A program made the translations under genes and the position numbers. From DASUAS01 sp963809795 (GTDB lineage Bacteria > Actinomycetota > Acidimicrobiia > IMCC26256 > DASPTH01), in the NCBI GenBank assembly GCA_963809795.1, contig CAWELN010000008.1, positions 186,001-250,000 on the forward strand: a stretch of DNA of 64,000 nucleotides, written 5' to 3'. This document shows positions 48,320 through 57,458 of the stretch, piece after piece. The stretch's first letter is position 1. The number at the start of each line of letters is the position of its first letter. The notes below the pieces were generated by a model. The model searched no databases and was not told where the DNA came from. It worked only from the letters and a program-made list of their open reading frames with translations.

Positions 48320-48706
48320 TCAGCCGAGGGCGAGCACCACCGCCATCGCGGTGGCGTCGGTGTGCGTCAGCGAGAGCTGCCAGGCCCGCACGCCGCGCTC
48401 GGCGGCGAGTGTGGCGGCCGCGCCGTGCAGTGCGAGCGACGGCGCGCCGGTGTCGTCGCGCACCACCTCGACGGCGCGGAACGCGAACGCGCCGAGGCCG
48501 GCGCCCAGCGCCTTCATGACCGCCTCCTTGGCGCCGAACCGGGCGGCGAGGCTGTGCACCGGATCGTGCTGGCCGAACGCGTACTCCTGCTCGCCCGCGG
48601 TGAAGAGCCGATCGGGCAGGCTGGCGCGACGCGCCAGCGCCTGCCGGAACCGCTCGATCTCCACGAGATCGGTGCCGAGGCCGCGGATCCCGAGCACCTC
48701 GTTCAT
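48320..48706 (-). CDS. acpS: holo-[acyl-carrier-protein] synthase
   Basis: 128 residues. LGTDLVEIERFRQAL holds the Mg-binding aspartate (Asp13), and SLAARFGAKEAVMKALG holds the glutamate (Glu61). WQLSLTHTDATAMAVVLAL closes the domain. It moves the phosphopantetheine of CoA to acyl carrier proteins. It lies 10 bases before nnr in the same direction. Confidence 0.93.
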   Translation of the reverse strand: MNEVLGIRGLGTDLVEIERFRQALARRASLPDRLFTAGEQEYAFGQHDPVHSLAARFGAKEAVMKALGAGLGAFAFRAVEVVRDDTGAPSLALHGAAATLAAERGVRAWQLSLTHTDATAMAVVLALG

Positions 48707-48777
48707 CGACGGCCGTTCATCTGCGGGCGCTCGTCCGTGAGCGTTCGTGCCCTGATCGTCCGGCGCTGGTGCCCACG

Positions 48778-51700
48778 TCAGCGCCAGCGATCGGCGAGGA
48801 CGTAGACCGGCTCGGTGAGCAGGTCGACCACGTCGAACCCGGCCAGGCGGCTGTCGTCGAACGTCGGCGTGGTCTCGGTGACCGCGTCGCGCAGGGCGCC
48901 GTACCGGCCCTGGTAGCCCTGCAGCACGGTGCGGGCGACGTCGGCCGGGAGGTGGTCGACGAAGCGCGCCTGGAGCAGCGTCACGCCCACGGTCTGGTTG
49001 TCCTTGACCTCGGGCACGATGATCACGGTGCGCTGGTCGCGGCGGCCGCGGGCGACGGTGACCTCGCGCTGGGTGGCGACGCGGTGCTTGGTACCCACGA
49101 GACGGGGGTCGTCGTCGGTGCGCGAGCGCAGGTCGAGGGAGATGCCGCCGCGGTCCACGACGTGGATGGTGGCGTCGTCGGCGTCGACGTCACCTTCGAT
49201 GCGGTAGCGGGTGAAGCCGACGACCTGCTCGACCGCAGGGTCGAGCGCGACCAGCGTGCGCAGCGCGCGGTAGCTGAGCGCGTCGCGCGCGGCGCCCGCC
49301 GCCAGCACCTCGCGCGCCAGCGCGACCTGGAGCAGCTCCTCGTCGGAACGGGAGATGCCGACGGTGACCGTCTTCGCCTGGTGCTTGATCGCGTCGACCG
49401 GCCGGGTCAGCTCCTCGATGCCGGCGGTCAGCGCGGCGGTGAGGTCCTCGACCACGCGGCTCGGGGTGCCCACCGCGCCGTGTTCGACCTGGTACACGTC
49501 GAGGGGCACGATGCCGATGGCGTAGCGCAGCAGCGACGCGATGCGCACCGCGGTGCCGGCTTCGAGGTGGCCGTCGTACCCGCGGGCGCGCACGCCGTCG
49601 AGGAAGGCCGCCGCCGGGCCCTCGATGGCGGGTCGAAGGCGGGCGAGGACGTCGAGGCCGTCGTCGCTGGCCGAGACCGCGAACTGGATCGCGGCGCGCG
49701 CCTCGCGCAGCGGTCGCGCCGACGCGTCGATCGCGAGGGCGGCCTCGTACCCGAAGAGGTGGCCGGCCATGGCCGAGAGCACGAACGCGACGTCGGCGTG
49801 CACCACGGGCACCGGGATGGTCTCGAGCGCAGCGTCGAACCGGCGTTCGCCGTCGTTGGCGATCACGATCGGCGCCGCGCGGTGGGCGCGGTAGATCGCG
49901 ATCTCCTTGGCCACGTCGTCGGCGTTCGACCCCTGCAGCCCCGCCGCGCACACCACCACCAGCGGCTCGGCCGACAGGTCGATGTGCTTCTTGTCCTCGG
50001 TGGCGTCGAACGAGATCGACTTGTAGCAGAGCTCGGACGCCTTGACCCGCACCTCCGCGGCGGCGATGCGGTTGCGGCCGTTGCCGACGACCGCCCAGTA
50101 GCGGCGCGTGGTGGCGTGCCGGCGGGCGATCTCGGCGATGGCGTCGCGCTGCCCGAGCACGCGGAGCATCGCGTCCGGGAGCGACCGCAGGGCGTCGAGC
50201 AGCTCGTGCACCCGCGCGCCGTCCAGCGTCGTGACCTCGCGCGCGAGGGCGACGGCGAGCAACGACCCGGCCGCGATCTGCGCGTAGAACGCTTTGGTGG
50301 ACGGTACCGCCATCTCGACGTCGCGCCCGTCCGACGTGTAGAGCACGCCGTCGGACTTGTCGACCAGGTCGCTGTTGCGCCGGTTGACGATCGACACGAC
50401 CCCGGCGCCGCGGGCGCGCGCCAGGTCCGCGGTGCGGTTGGTGTCCGTGGTGGTGCCGCTCTGGCTGATGGCGACGACCAACGTGTCGGACATGTCGTCG
50501 CGCAGCTGGAAGCCCGAGAACTCGGTGGCGACGACGGCCTCGGCGCGCAGCTGGTCGTTCGTGAGCGCCCCGAGGACCGCGGCCAGGCTCTGTCCGGCGA
50601 TGGCGGCGGTGCCCTGGCCGATCACCACGACCCGCCGGATGCTGCCGTCGCGCAGGCGCGCCCGCAGGTCGTCGGGCAGCGTGTCGGGACCCAGGGTGAC
50701 GTCGAGCTGCCCGTCGCGCTCGGCGACCTTCCCGCGCAGGGTCTTGCGGAACGACGCCGGCGCCTCGGAGATCTCCTTCAGCAGGAAGTGGGGGAAGTCG
50801 CCGCGGTCGATGTCGCGAGTGGTGATCTCGGCGTGCTGGAGCTCGTCGGGTGACACCGGCAGCGGCGTGCCGTCGAACGCGAAGCGCCGGATGCCGTCGA
50901 GGGTGCCGGCGTGCTCGGCGTCGAGGACCACCACCTGCCCGCGCGTGGCCGCCGCCCGCTCGGTGTCGGCCGGCGTCTCACCGTCCATGCGGAGGTACGT
51001 GGCCGTCTCCTCGACCACGCCGTAGGGCTCGCTGGCGACGACGAAGGCGTCCTCCGCCAGCCCCACGTAGAGGGCCTGGCCACTGCCGCGCAGGGAGAGC
51101 AGCAGCTCGTCGGGCGCGGCTGCGGTCTGTGCCGCGATCCCCATCGAGCCCGCCAGGTCGGCCACCGTGGTGCGGAACGCGTCGTCCACCGTCGCTCCCG
51201 CGGCCAGGCGCCGAGCGACCAGCGCCGGGATCACCTTGGCGTCGGTGGTGATCTCGGCCGGCACCTGGAGCTGCTCGAGGGCCTTGAGGTCGGCGTAATT
51301 GTCGACGTCGCCGTTGAGCGCGCTGACCACGTAGGGCCGTTCGTCGCCGTCGAGCTCCTCATTGTTGAGCGGGTGCGCGTTCGCCTCGGAGATGATGCCG
51401 ACGCTCGCCCACCGCGTGTGCCCGAGCACCATCACCTCGGCGGCCGGATCGGCCAGCGCGAGGTGCAGCAGCGAGTCATCGCGGACGGCGTCGCGCAGGA
51501 CCGCGGTGTTGTCGCCCAGCTCGCCGATCTCTGCGGCCGCCTTGTACACGAACGACATCACGTCGCCCATCGCCCGCACCGACCCCGAACCGAAGAGCGG
51601 GTCGTCGGCACGCAGCGCGACCAGGCGGCCCACCGCGGGTTCGTCGAGGTCGAGGCCGTGATGGCGCACCAGCAGGTGGAGCCCGGCGGAGTCGCGGCCG

Positions 51701-52209
51701 CGCACCTCGAGCCGGTCGATCGCCGACAACGCGACCTGGACCGACAGGGACGCCTCGATGGCGGCGATGGAGGGGTCGGGCCCGGCGAGGGCGCCGACCT
51801 CGCGCGCGGTGCGCAGGCGGTCGCGGCTGACGGCCCACACCGCGTCGCGCGCCCGGACCACGGTTGCGTTCACCTGCTCCAGCTCGGCGGGCACGAGGGT
51901 CGGGCCGAGGCCGCCGTCGAGCTCGGCCTCCACCCGGTCGAGCCAGGCGGTGAGCTGGTCGACGCGGTCGCCGATCAGCAGGGCCGACTGCGGGTCGCCC
52001 AGCAGCGCCCGCACGCCGGGCACCCCCCGGAGCTCGCGGTCGACCGCCTCGACCTGCGCCGCCATCTCACGGACCGTGTCGGTGAGGCCACCGTTCGCGA
52101 TACCATCGCCGGCCGCGGCGAGGGCCTCGTCGAGCCGGCGCACCAGCGCGGCGGCGTCCGGCACCGGGCGGGTGGCGCGGCGGCGGACGACCCCGACGAT
52201 GCCACACAT
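48778..52209 (-). CDS. glmS: giant GlmS: glutamine-fructose-6-phosphate aminotransferase with extra modules
   Basis: 1143 residues, nearly double the usual 600-620. Cys2 (MCGIVGVV) is the glutaminase nucleophile. An insertion of about 143 residues, predicted helical, separates it from VRGRDSAGL at about residue 169, which normally lies near residue 26. A further insertion precedes LGHTRWASVG and NAHPLNNEEL. The first SIS domain has VVVIGQGTAAIAG and VAISQSGTTTDTNRT. The second has VVGNGRNRIAAAEVRVKASELCYKS and ATEDKKHIDLS, replacing the usual ELKHGP. About 300 C-terminal residues have no counterpart in GlmS. Location beside glmM supports glucosamine-6-phosphate synthesis, but regulation or substrate may differ. 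Confidence 0.85.
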   Translation of the reverse strand: MCGIVGVVRRRATRPVPDAAALVRRLDEALAAAGDGIANGGLTDTVREMAAQVEAVDRELRGVPGVRALLGDPQSALLIGDRVDQLTAWLDRVEAELDGGLGPTLVPAELEQVNATVVRARDAVWAVSRDRLRTAREVGALAGPDPSIAAIEASLSVQVALSAIDRLEVRGRDSAGLHLLVRHHGLDLDEPAVGRLVALRADDPLFGSGSVRAMGDVMSFVYKAAAEIGELGDNTAVLRDAVRDDSLLHLALADPAAEVMVLGHTRWASVGIISEANAHPLNNEELDGDERPYVVSALNGDVDNYADLKALEQLQVPAEITTDAKVIPALVARRLAAGATVDDAFRTTVADLAGSMGIAAQTAAAPDELLLSLRGSGQALYVGLAEDAFVVASEPYGVVEETATYLRMDGETPADTERAAATRGQVVVLDAEHAGTLDGIRRFAFDGTPLPVSPDELQHAEITTRDIDRGDFPHFLLKEISEAPASFRKTLRGKVAERDGQLDVTLGPDTLPDDLRARLRDGSIRRVVVIGQGTAAIAGQSLAAVLGALTNDQLRAEAVVATEFSGFQLRDDMSDTLVVAISQSGTTTDTNRTADLARARGAGVVSIVNRRNSDLVDKSDGVLYTSDGRDVEMAVPSTKAFYAQIAAGSLLAVALAREVTTLDGARVHELLDALRSLPDAMLRVLGQRDAIAEIARRHATTRRYWAVVGNGRNRIAAAEVRVKASELCYKSISFDATEDKKHIDLSAEPLVVVCAAGLQGSNADDVAKEIAIYRAHRAAPIVIANDGERRFDAALETIPVPVVHADVAFVLSAMAGHLFGYEAALAIDASARPLREARAAIQFAVSASDDGLDVLARLRPAIEGPAAAFLDGVRARGYDGHLEAGTAVRIASLLRYAIGIVPLDVYQVEHGAVGTPSRVVEDLTAALTAGIEELTRPVDAIKHQAKTVTVGISRSDEELLQVALAREVLAAGAARDALSYRALRTLVALDPAVEQVVGFTRYRIEGDVDADDATIHVVDRGGISLDLRSRTDDDPRLVGTKHRVATQREVTVARGRRDQRTVIIVPEVKDNQTVGVTLLQARFVDHLPADVARTVLQGYQGRYGALRDAVTETTPTFDDSRLAGFDVVDLLTEPVYVLADRWR

Positions 52210-52248
52210 GGTGGGAGAGGTTAGAGGTTCGAGGCGCGGCGGAGCGCG

Positions 52249-53607
52249 CTAGAACCGTGCGGGCGCGGCCCGTGACGCCGCGTGCTCGACCAGCTCGACC
52301 AGCCGGTCGGCGGCCTCGGCGGCGGCGTCGGCGTCGGTCGACTCCACCATCACCCGCACCAGCGGCTCGGTGCCCGAGGGCCGCACGAGCACCCGGCCGT
52401 CGTCGCCCAGCTCGTCGTCGACGTCGCGCACGCGGCTCCAGAAGGCGGTGTCGCCCCGGAGCTGGTCGGCACCGCCGACCGTGACGTTGCGGAGGACCTG
52501 GGGCACCCGGGTGAGCACCGCGGCCAGCTCGGAGAGCGACCGCCCGCGCCGGGCCATCGTGTCGAGGAGCACGATGCCGGTCAGGGTGCCGTCGCCGGTG
52601 GTGGCGTGATCGGCGAAGATCACGTGCCCCGACTGCTCACCCCCGAGGCTGAGGTTGCGCTGCTCCAGCACGTCGAGCACGTTGCGGTCCCCGACCGGGG
52701 TCTCGATCACCGCGACGCCGTACGGCTCGAGCGCCCGGCGCAGCCCGAGGTTCGACATGACGGTGGCGACGACCGCGTCGCCGCGCAACAGCTTGCGGTC
52801 GTGCAGGTCGATGGCGGTGATCGCCAGGATCTCGTCACCGTCGACGAGGACGCCGCGCTCGTCGACCGCGATCACCCGGTCGGCGTCGCCGTCGAACGCG
52901 AGCCCGGCGTCGGCGCGGGCCAGCAGCACCGCCTCCTGGAGGTCGCCGGGGTGCGTGGAGCCGCAGCCGGCGTTGATGTTCACGCCGTCGGGCGACGCGT
53001 GGATCACGTCGACGGTGGCGCCCAGCGCCCGCAACGCCGTGGGCGCGGCGCGGAAGGCGGCGCCGTTGCCGCAGTCGACCACCACGTGCAGACTGCTGAG
53101 CTGCCGGCCCTGCAGGGAGTCGACCAGCGCGGCCACGTAGTCGTCGAGTGCGCTGCGGTGCTCGCTCGACACGCCGACGCCCACGCCCTCGGGCCCGGGT
53201 TCCGGCTGGGTGACCGCGAGCGTGCGGAGCTCCTCCTCCACCTGCACCTCGAGCGACTCGGGGATCTTGCGCCCGCCGGCCGCGAAGAGCTTCACGCCAT
53301 TGTCGCCGTACGGGTTGTGGCTGGCGGAGAGCACCGCGGCGGGGGCGCCGCGCTCACGGGCGACCTGGGCGATGCCGGGCGTGGGGAGCACCCCGACGAG
53401 CACGACGTCGGCACCCTCGGCGCAGAGCCCGGCCACGAGCGCGGCCTCGAGCATCGGACCCGAGCGCCGGGTGTCACGCCCGATGACGAAGGGCTCGTCA
53501 AGACCGAGCACGCGCACCGCGGCGCGGCCGAGCGCGGTGACGAGCTCGGGGGTGAGCTCCCGGTTGGCAACCCCGCGCACCCCGTCGGTGCCGAAGCGCA
53601 GCGTCAT
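52249..53607 (-). CDS. glmM: phosphoglucosamine mutase
   Basis: 452 residues. LRFGTDGVRGVANREL is the GlmM start, and Ser96 in VLSASHNPYGDNGVKLF is the phosphorylated serine. AFDGDADRVIAVDERG binds magnesium, GGEQSGHVIFADHATTGDG binds sugar, and VLVRPSGTEPLVRVMVE binds phosphate. It isomerises glucosamine 6-phosphate to glucosamine 1-phosphate, the step after GlmS, whose gene starts 39 bases downstream. Confidence 0.96.
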   Translation of the reverse strand: MTLRFGTDGVRGVANRELTPELVTALGRAAVRVLGLDEPFVIGRDTRRSGPMLEAALVAGLCAEGADVVLVGVLPTPGIAQVARERGAPAAVLSASHNPYGDNGVKLFAAGGRKIPESLEVQVEEELRTLAVTQPEPGPEGVGVGVSSEHRSALDDYVAALVDSLQGRQLSSLHVVVDCGNGAAFRAAPTALRALGATVDVIHASPDGVNINAGCGSTHPGDLQEAVLLARADAGLAFDGDADRVIAVDERGVLVDGDEILAITAIDLHDRKLLRGDAVVATVMSNLGLRRALEPYGVAVIETPVGDRNVLDVLEQRNLSLGGEQSGHVIFADHATTGDGTLTGIVLLDTMARRGRSLSELAAVLTRVPQVLRNVTVGGADQLRGDTAFWSRVRDVDDELGDDGRVLVRPSGTEPLVRVMVESTDADAAAEAADRLVELVEHAASRAAPARF

Positions 53608-53628
53608 GACGTCGGGACCGCGCGTGCC

Positions 53629-54021
53629 TCAGCGCTTCGAGTACTGCGGAGCCTTACGGGCCTTCTTCAGGCCGTACTTGCGCCGTTCCTTCTCGCGCGC
53701 GTCACGCGTCAGGAGTCCCGCCTTCTTGAGCTGCGGGCGCGCCTCCTCGTCGAGCGAGATGAGCGCCCGGGCGATGCCGAGGCGCAGCGCACCGGCCTGC
53801 CCGCTCACGCCGCCACCGTCGAGGGTGGCGTCGACGTCGTAGACGTCGGCGGTCTGGGTGAGCCGGAGCGGCTCGAGGGCGACGACCCGGTGGGTGAGGA
53901 TCGGGAAGTACTGCTCGAACGGCCGGCCGTTGACCATGATCACGCCGGAACCGGGGCGCAACCGCACCCGGGCCACCGCTTCCTTGCGGCGGCCGGTGCG
54001 CTGGATGAGGGGCTTGGGCAC
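53629..54021 (-). CDS. rpsI: 30S ribosomal protein S9
   Basis: 130 residues. QRTGRRKEAVARVRLRPGSG, then GGGVSGQAGALRLGIARAL and RDAREKERRKYGLKKARKAPQYSKR (read in two parts) are the S9 signatures, including the C-terminal KR tail that reaches the P-site tRNA. It follows rplM, as in nearly all bacteria, with an 89-base spacer. Confidence 0.97.
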   Translation of the reverse strand: MPKPLIQRTGRRKEAVARVRLRPGSGVIMVNGRPFEQYFPILTHRVVALEPLRLTQTADVYDVDATLDGGGVSGQAGALRLGIARALISLDEEARPQLKKAGLLTRDAREKERRKYGLKKARKAPQYSKR

Positions 54022-54110
54022 CTTCGACTCCTAGGAGAGATGAAGCGAAGCCGTGCCCGGAGGGCGGGACGGCGCAGTGAGATCGACCATCGAACGGGAG
54101 ATCGCTGGAA

Positions 54111-54551
54111 TCAGCGCTTCGACGCCAGCGCGCGCGGCTGGGGCTGCTGGGCCTGGTGGGGATGGGTCGGGCCGGCGTAGACCCGCAGCTTGCGGATCAT
54201 CGCCCTTCCGAGGCGGTTCTTGGGGAGCATGCCGCGGATGGCGAGGCGCACGACCCGCTCGGGGTTGCGCCCGAGGAGGTGCTCGAGCGACTCGCTGCTG
54301 AGGCCGCCCGGGTAGCCGGAGTGGCGGTGGTACCGCTTGTCGGCGAGCTTGCGTGCGCTGAGGTCGAGCTTCGCCGCGTTGACGATCACGACGTGGTCGC
54401 CGGTGTCGACGTGGGGCGCCCAGATCGGCTTGTGCTTGCCGCGCAGCAGGGTGGCCGCCTCGGTGGCGACCTTGCCCAGCACCTGGCCCTCGGCGTCGAT
54501 CACGTGCCAGGCGCGGTTGATGTCAGCGGGTTTGGGGGTGAACGTGCGCAA
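54111..54551 (-). CDS. rplM: 50S ribosomal protein L13
   Basis: 146 residues. AWHVIDAEGQVLGKVATEAA, then GDHVVIVNAAKLDLSARK and RGMLPKNRLGRAMIRKLRVY are the L13 motifs, ending with YAGPTHPHQAQQP. First gene of the rplM-rpsI-glmM set, with its own likely promoter upstream. Confidence 0.97.
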   Translation of the reverse strand: MRTFTPKPADINRAWHVIDAEGQVLGKVATEAATLLRGKHKPIWAPHVDTGDHVVIVNAAKLDLSARKLADKRYHRHSGYPGGLSSESLEHLLGRNPERVVRLAIRGMLPKNRLGRAMIRKLRVYAGPTHPHQAQQPQPRALASKR

Positions 54552-54614
54552 CGGGTCCTCACGAAAGGTTGCGGTGGCGCCGACCGCCGAGACCGGGGTC
54601 GGGCGCGAACGGAC

Positions 54615-54644
54615 AATCTAGTCCGCGGCCGGTCCCCGCGGCAA
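54615..54644 (-). promoter_or_regulatory. probable rplM-rpsI promoter
   Basis: On the minus strand TTGCCG (complement of 54639-54644) and TAGATT (complement of 54615-54620) are 18 bases apart, about 64 bases upstream of the rplM ATG. Both differ from TTGACA/TATAAT by one or two bases. The rest of the 54552-54742 spacer holds GC-rich inverted sequence and the start region of the divergent lipoprotein gene. Confidence 0.5.
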
Positions 54645-54742
54645 TCGGAGCCGCGCCGCCGGACCGGCGGACCGGCCACTAGCTTCAGCCCCTCGCCCGA
54701 GCTGCCGATGTCTCCCCCGAGCCCCACGTCGGAAGAGGTCCC

Positions 54743-55927
54743 ATGCGTCGCGCCCCCGCCGCTCGCTCCCGCCGCGCCCACCGCCCGCGCCGTCCCGCCC
54801 GGGTGCTCCTGGTCGGCCTCGTCGCCGCGTGCGCCCTCCTGGTCACCGGTTGCTTCGGCGCCGCCGAGCCCGGCGCGCCGGGGCTGATCACCTCGATCTG
54901 GGTCGACGGCCTCTCGCGGGCATGGGACCTGGCCTTCCTCCCGTCCGGCCTGCCCGTCTACACCGAGAACGACTCCGGTCAGATCTCGGCCCGCTTCGGC
55001 GACGGCGACCGTCACCACGCGCTCGGGCGGGTCTCGAGCTTCGACGGCGGGTTCAGCGCCTCCGGCGAGGGCGGCCTCATGGGCCTGGCGATCGACCCCG
55101 CGTACGGCACCGGGAACCTCCGCGCCTACGTCTGCTACTCGACCACGACCGACAACCGGGTGGCACGGTTCGACCTGAACCCGGGCGCCACGCCGGCGAT
55201 CTCCAACTGGACGGTCATCATCCAGGGGATCCCGCACAACCCGGGCTTCCACAACGGCTGCCGGGTGCGGTTCCAACCGGGGACCGGCGCGCTCTTCGTG
55301 TCGACCGGTGACGCCGGGACCGCGACCGCGCCGCAGGACGACAACTCCCTCGGCGGCAAGATCCTCCGGGTGACCACCGACGGCACCGCGTGGCCCGGCA
55401 ACGCCTCCGGGAAGCTCTGGTACTCGAAGGGTCACCGCAACCCCCAGGGCATCGCCTTCCGCCCGGGGAGCAACGACCCGTACTCGGTCGAGCACGGGCC
55501 CGATGTGAACGACGAGGTCAACAAGCTCGTGAACGGCGGCAACGCGGGTTGGAACCCGAACGACGGCGCCGGCGGCTACGACCAGTCCAAGCCCATGACC
55601 GGCCCCGGGGCGACCGAGCTCCCGACCTGGGTCTCCGGCGGCGTCACCGTCGCCCCGTCGGGGGGCACGTTCCTCGTCGGCGCGCAGTGGAAGACGTGGA
55701 ACGGCGCGCTGGCCGTCGCCTGCCTCGACGGCAGCCCGTCGGTCGGCCAGCGCATGCTCGTGATGAGCCTCGACGGTCCCGGCACCAGTCTCACGCACCC
55801 CGCGGCATCGACGCTCGCGATCCGCCAGCGGCTCCGGGTACCGGTCGAGGGACCGGACGGCAACCTGTACGTCGTGACCGACGGCGACGGCGGCGGCGGC
55901 GGGATCTGGAGGGTCGTCCCGCTCTGA
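54743..55927 (+). CDS. PQQ-dependent aldose sugar dehydrogenase-like lipoprotein
   Basis: 394 residues from ATG 54743. A lipoprotein signal (VLLVGLVAACALLVTGC, Cys37) follows a very basic start. The rest is a six-bladed beta-propeller of the soluble glucose dehydrogenase type: LAFLPSGLPVYTENDSG, GGLMGLAIDPAYGTG, NPGFHNGCRVRFQPGTGALFVSTGD with the catalytic histidine, SLGGKILRVTTDG, GHRNPQGIAFRPG and EHGPDVNDEVNKLVNGGNAGW. PQQ-binding arginines in the last blades are in the expected positions. It would oxidise sugars at the outer face of the membrane. No PQQ synthesis gene is nearby. Confidence 0.88.
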   Translation: MRRAPAARSRRAHRPRRPARVLLVGLVAACALLVTGCFGAAEPGAPGLITSIWVDGLSRAWDLAFLPSGLPVYTENDSGQISARFGDGDRHHALGRVSSFDGGFSASGEGGLMGLAIDPAYGTGNLRAYVCYSTTTDNRVARFDLNPGATPAISNWTVIIQGIPHNPGFHNGCRVRFQPGTGALFVSTGDAGTATAPQDDNSLGGKILRVTTDGTAWPGNASGKLWYSKGHRNPQGIAFRPGSNDPYSVEHGPDVNDEVNKLVNGGNAGWNPNDGAGGYDQSKPMTGPGATELPTWVSGGVTVAPSGGTFLVGAQWKTWNGALAVACLDGSPSVGQRMLVMSLDGPGTSLTHPAASTLAIRQRLRVPVEGPDGNLYVVTDGDGGGGGIWRVVPL

Positions 55928-55970
55928 CCGACCCGCGAGGCACTCGGGCGCCGGTCGCTACCCTGACGCC

Positions 55971-57446
55971 GTGTCCAGCCTCGATGCCGCGCTCGACGTG
56001 CTGCTGGATCGGCGGCTCGCACCGATCGTCGACATGGTGACCCGGCGCACGGGTCCTGACACGTACGAGGCGGCGAGCGCCGACGGACGGGTCGAGTTCC
56101 GGCGGGTCGACGACGCCGCCGCGGGCTACGTGCGGACCGGCGTGACGGGGCACGATCCGGTCGCCGACCAGTCCCCCGACCGGCTCGTCGGCCTCACCGC
56201 CGAGCTGGCCGACCCCCATCCCGCGCGTGACGCCAACTCGTACCCGTTCGCCTACGACCACATCGCGCAGCTCTTCGACCATCCGGCGGCGCCCGACCTC
56301 TGCGTGCTGCACACCGGCGCGCACAACTGGGAGGACCAGGGCGGCCATCGGGGCGAGCACGGCTCGCTCGGCATCGTGCAGGCGCGCGCGCCGTTCGTCG
56401 TCGCCGGGAAGGGCGTGCGCAACGACGGCCTCGTACCGCGGGTCGGACGCCTGGTCGACGTCGCGCCCACCATCGCCGAGCTCCTCGGTTGCGAGCGCGA
56501 CGCGCGCGGCCACCACCTCGCCGGGCAGGACGGCGTCGTGCGCACCGACGTGCTCGATCCCGCGGCCGGGCGGCCCGCGCACGTCGTCGGGTTCCTGTTC
56601 GACGGCGTCAACCCGAACGTCCTCTACGCCATGGCCGCGGCCGGTGAGGCGCCCAACGTCGCCCGGCTGATCGAGATGGGAACCGCGTACGAGTGGGGGG
56701 CGATGGCCGGGCTCCCGACCGTCACGCTCGCCAACCACACGTCGATCCTCACCGGCCGTCTCCCCGGCCACCACGGGATCCTGCACAACGCGTGGTTCGA
56801 CCGCGCCCGCGGCGAGCAGGTGATCACGAACTCCCAGGCCACGTGGCCGTGGGCGATGGAGCACCTCACGCCGGGGGTCGAGTCCCTGCACGACGTCATC
56901 CACCGCGCCCGGCCGGGCGCGTTCACCGCCTCGGTGAACGAGCCCTGCGACCTCGGTGCCGACTACTCGACCTTCGACTGGTTCCGCCGGGGCGAGGTGC
57001 CGCCGATCCCCGAGTCACCCGAGGGCCTGCCGCACACGACCGAGCGGTTCGTGCGCCCGTCGAAGGACTACTCGTGGTCGTCGGTCGTCGACCACATGGG
57101 CGCGGAGCAGGCCGTCGGCATCTGGGCGGGTCACTACCGCGACCTGTCGTTCCCGACGCCGACGTTCATGTGGTGCAACTTCACCCTCACCGACTCCGCG
57201 TTCCACGAGGGGGGCCCGTTCTCGGAGATCGCGGCGGCGTCGGTGCGCGACTCCGACGCGCGCGTCGGCGACGTGCTGACGGCGGTGGAACGGTCCGGCG
57301 CGTTCGACGACACCGCCTTCGTGCTGGTCGCCGACCACGGCATGCAGGAGACCGATCCTGCGGTGCGCGGCGACTGGGACGTCGAGCTGCGCGCCGCCGG
57401 GATCGAGTTCCGCGACGAGGGCTACTGCTTCCTCTATCTCGACTGA
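55971..57446 (+). CDS. alkaline phosphatase superfamily protein with permuted halves
   Basis: 491 residues from GTG 55971. Residues 1-185 look like the end of a phosphodiesterase-type alkaline phosphatase: LCVLHTGAHNWEDQGGHRGEHG, APFVVAGKGVRND, VDVAPTIAELLG. Residues 200-491 look like the start and middle: VVGFLFDGVNPNVLY with the first metal Asp, GLPTVTLANHTSILTG with the nucleophile Thr, GRLPGHHGILHNAWF, and VLVADHGMQET with the Asp-His pair. In ordinary members the HxGxHG-type motif comes last. Here it comes first, which suggests circular permutation or a shuffled gene. No signal peptide is seen, so it is probably cytoplasmic. Confidence 0.75.
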   Translation: MSSLDAALDVLLDRRLAPIVDMVTRRTGPDTYEAASADGRVEFRRVDDAAAGYVRTGVTGHDPVADQSPDRLVGLTAELADPHPARDANSYPFAYDHIAQLFDHPAAPDLCVLHTGAHNWEDQGGHRGEHGSLGIVQARAPFVVAGKGVRNDGLVPRVGRLVDVAPTIAELLGCERDARGHHLAGQDGVVRTDVLDPAAGRPAHVVGFLFDGVNPNVLYAMAAAGEAPNVARLIEMGTAYEWGAMAGLPTVTLANHTSILTGRLPGHHGILHNAWFDRARGEQVITNSQATWPWAMEHLTPGVESLHDVIHRARPGAFTASVNEPCDLGADYSTFDWFRRGEVPPIPESPEGLPHTTERFVRPSKDYSWSSVVDHMGAEQAVGIWAGHYRDLSFPTPTFMWCNFTLTDSAFHEGGPFSEIAAASVRDSDARVGDVLTAVERSGAFDDTAFVLVADHGMQETDPAVRGDWDVELRAAGIEFRDEGYCFLYLD

Positions 57447-57458
57447 GCCCGTCGGGAG

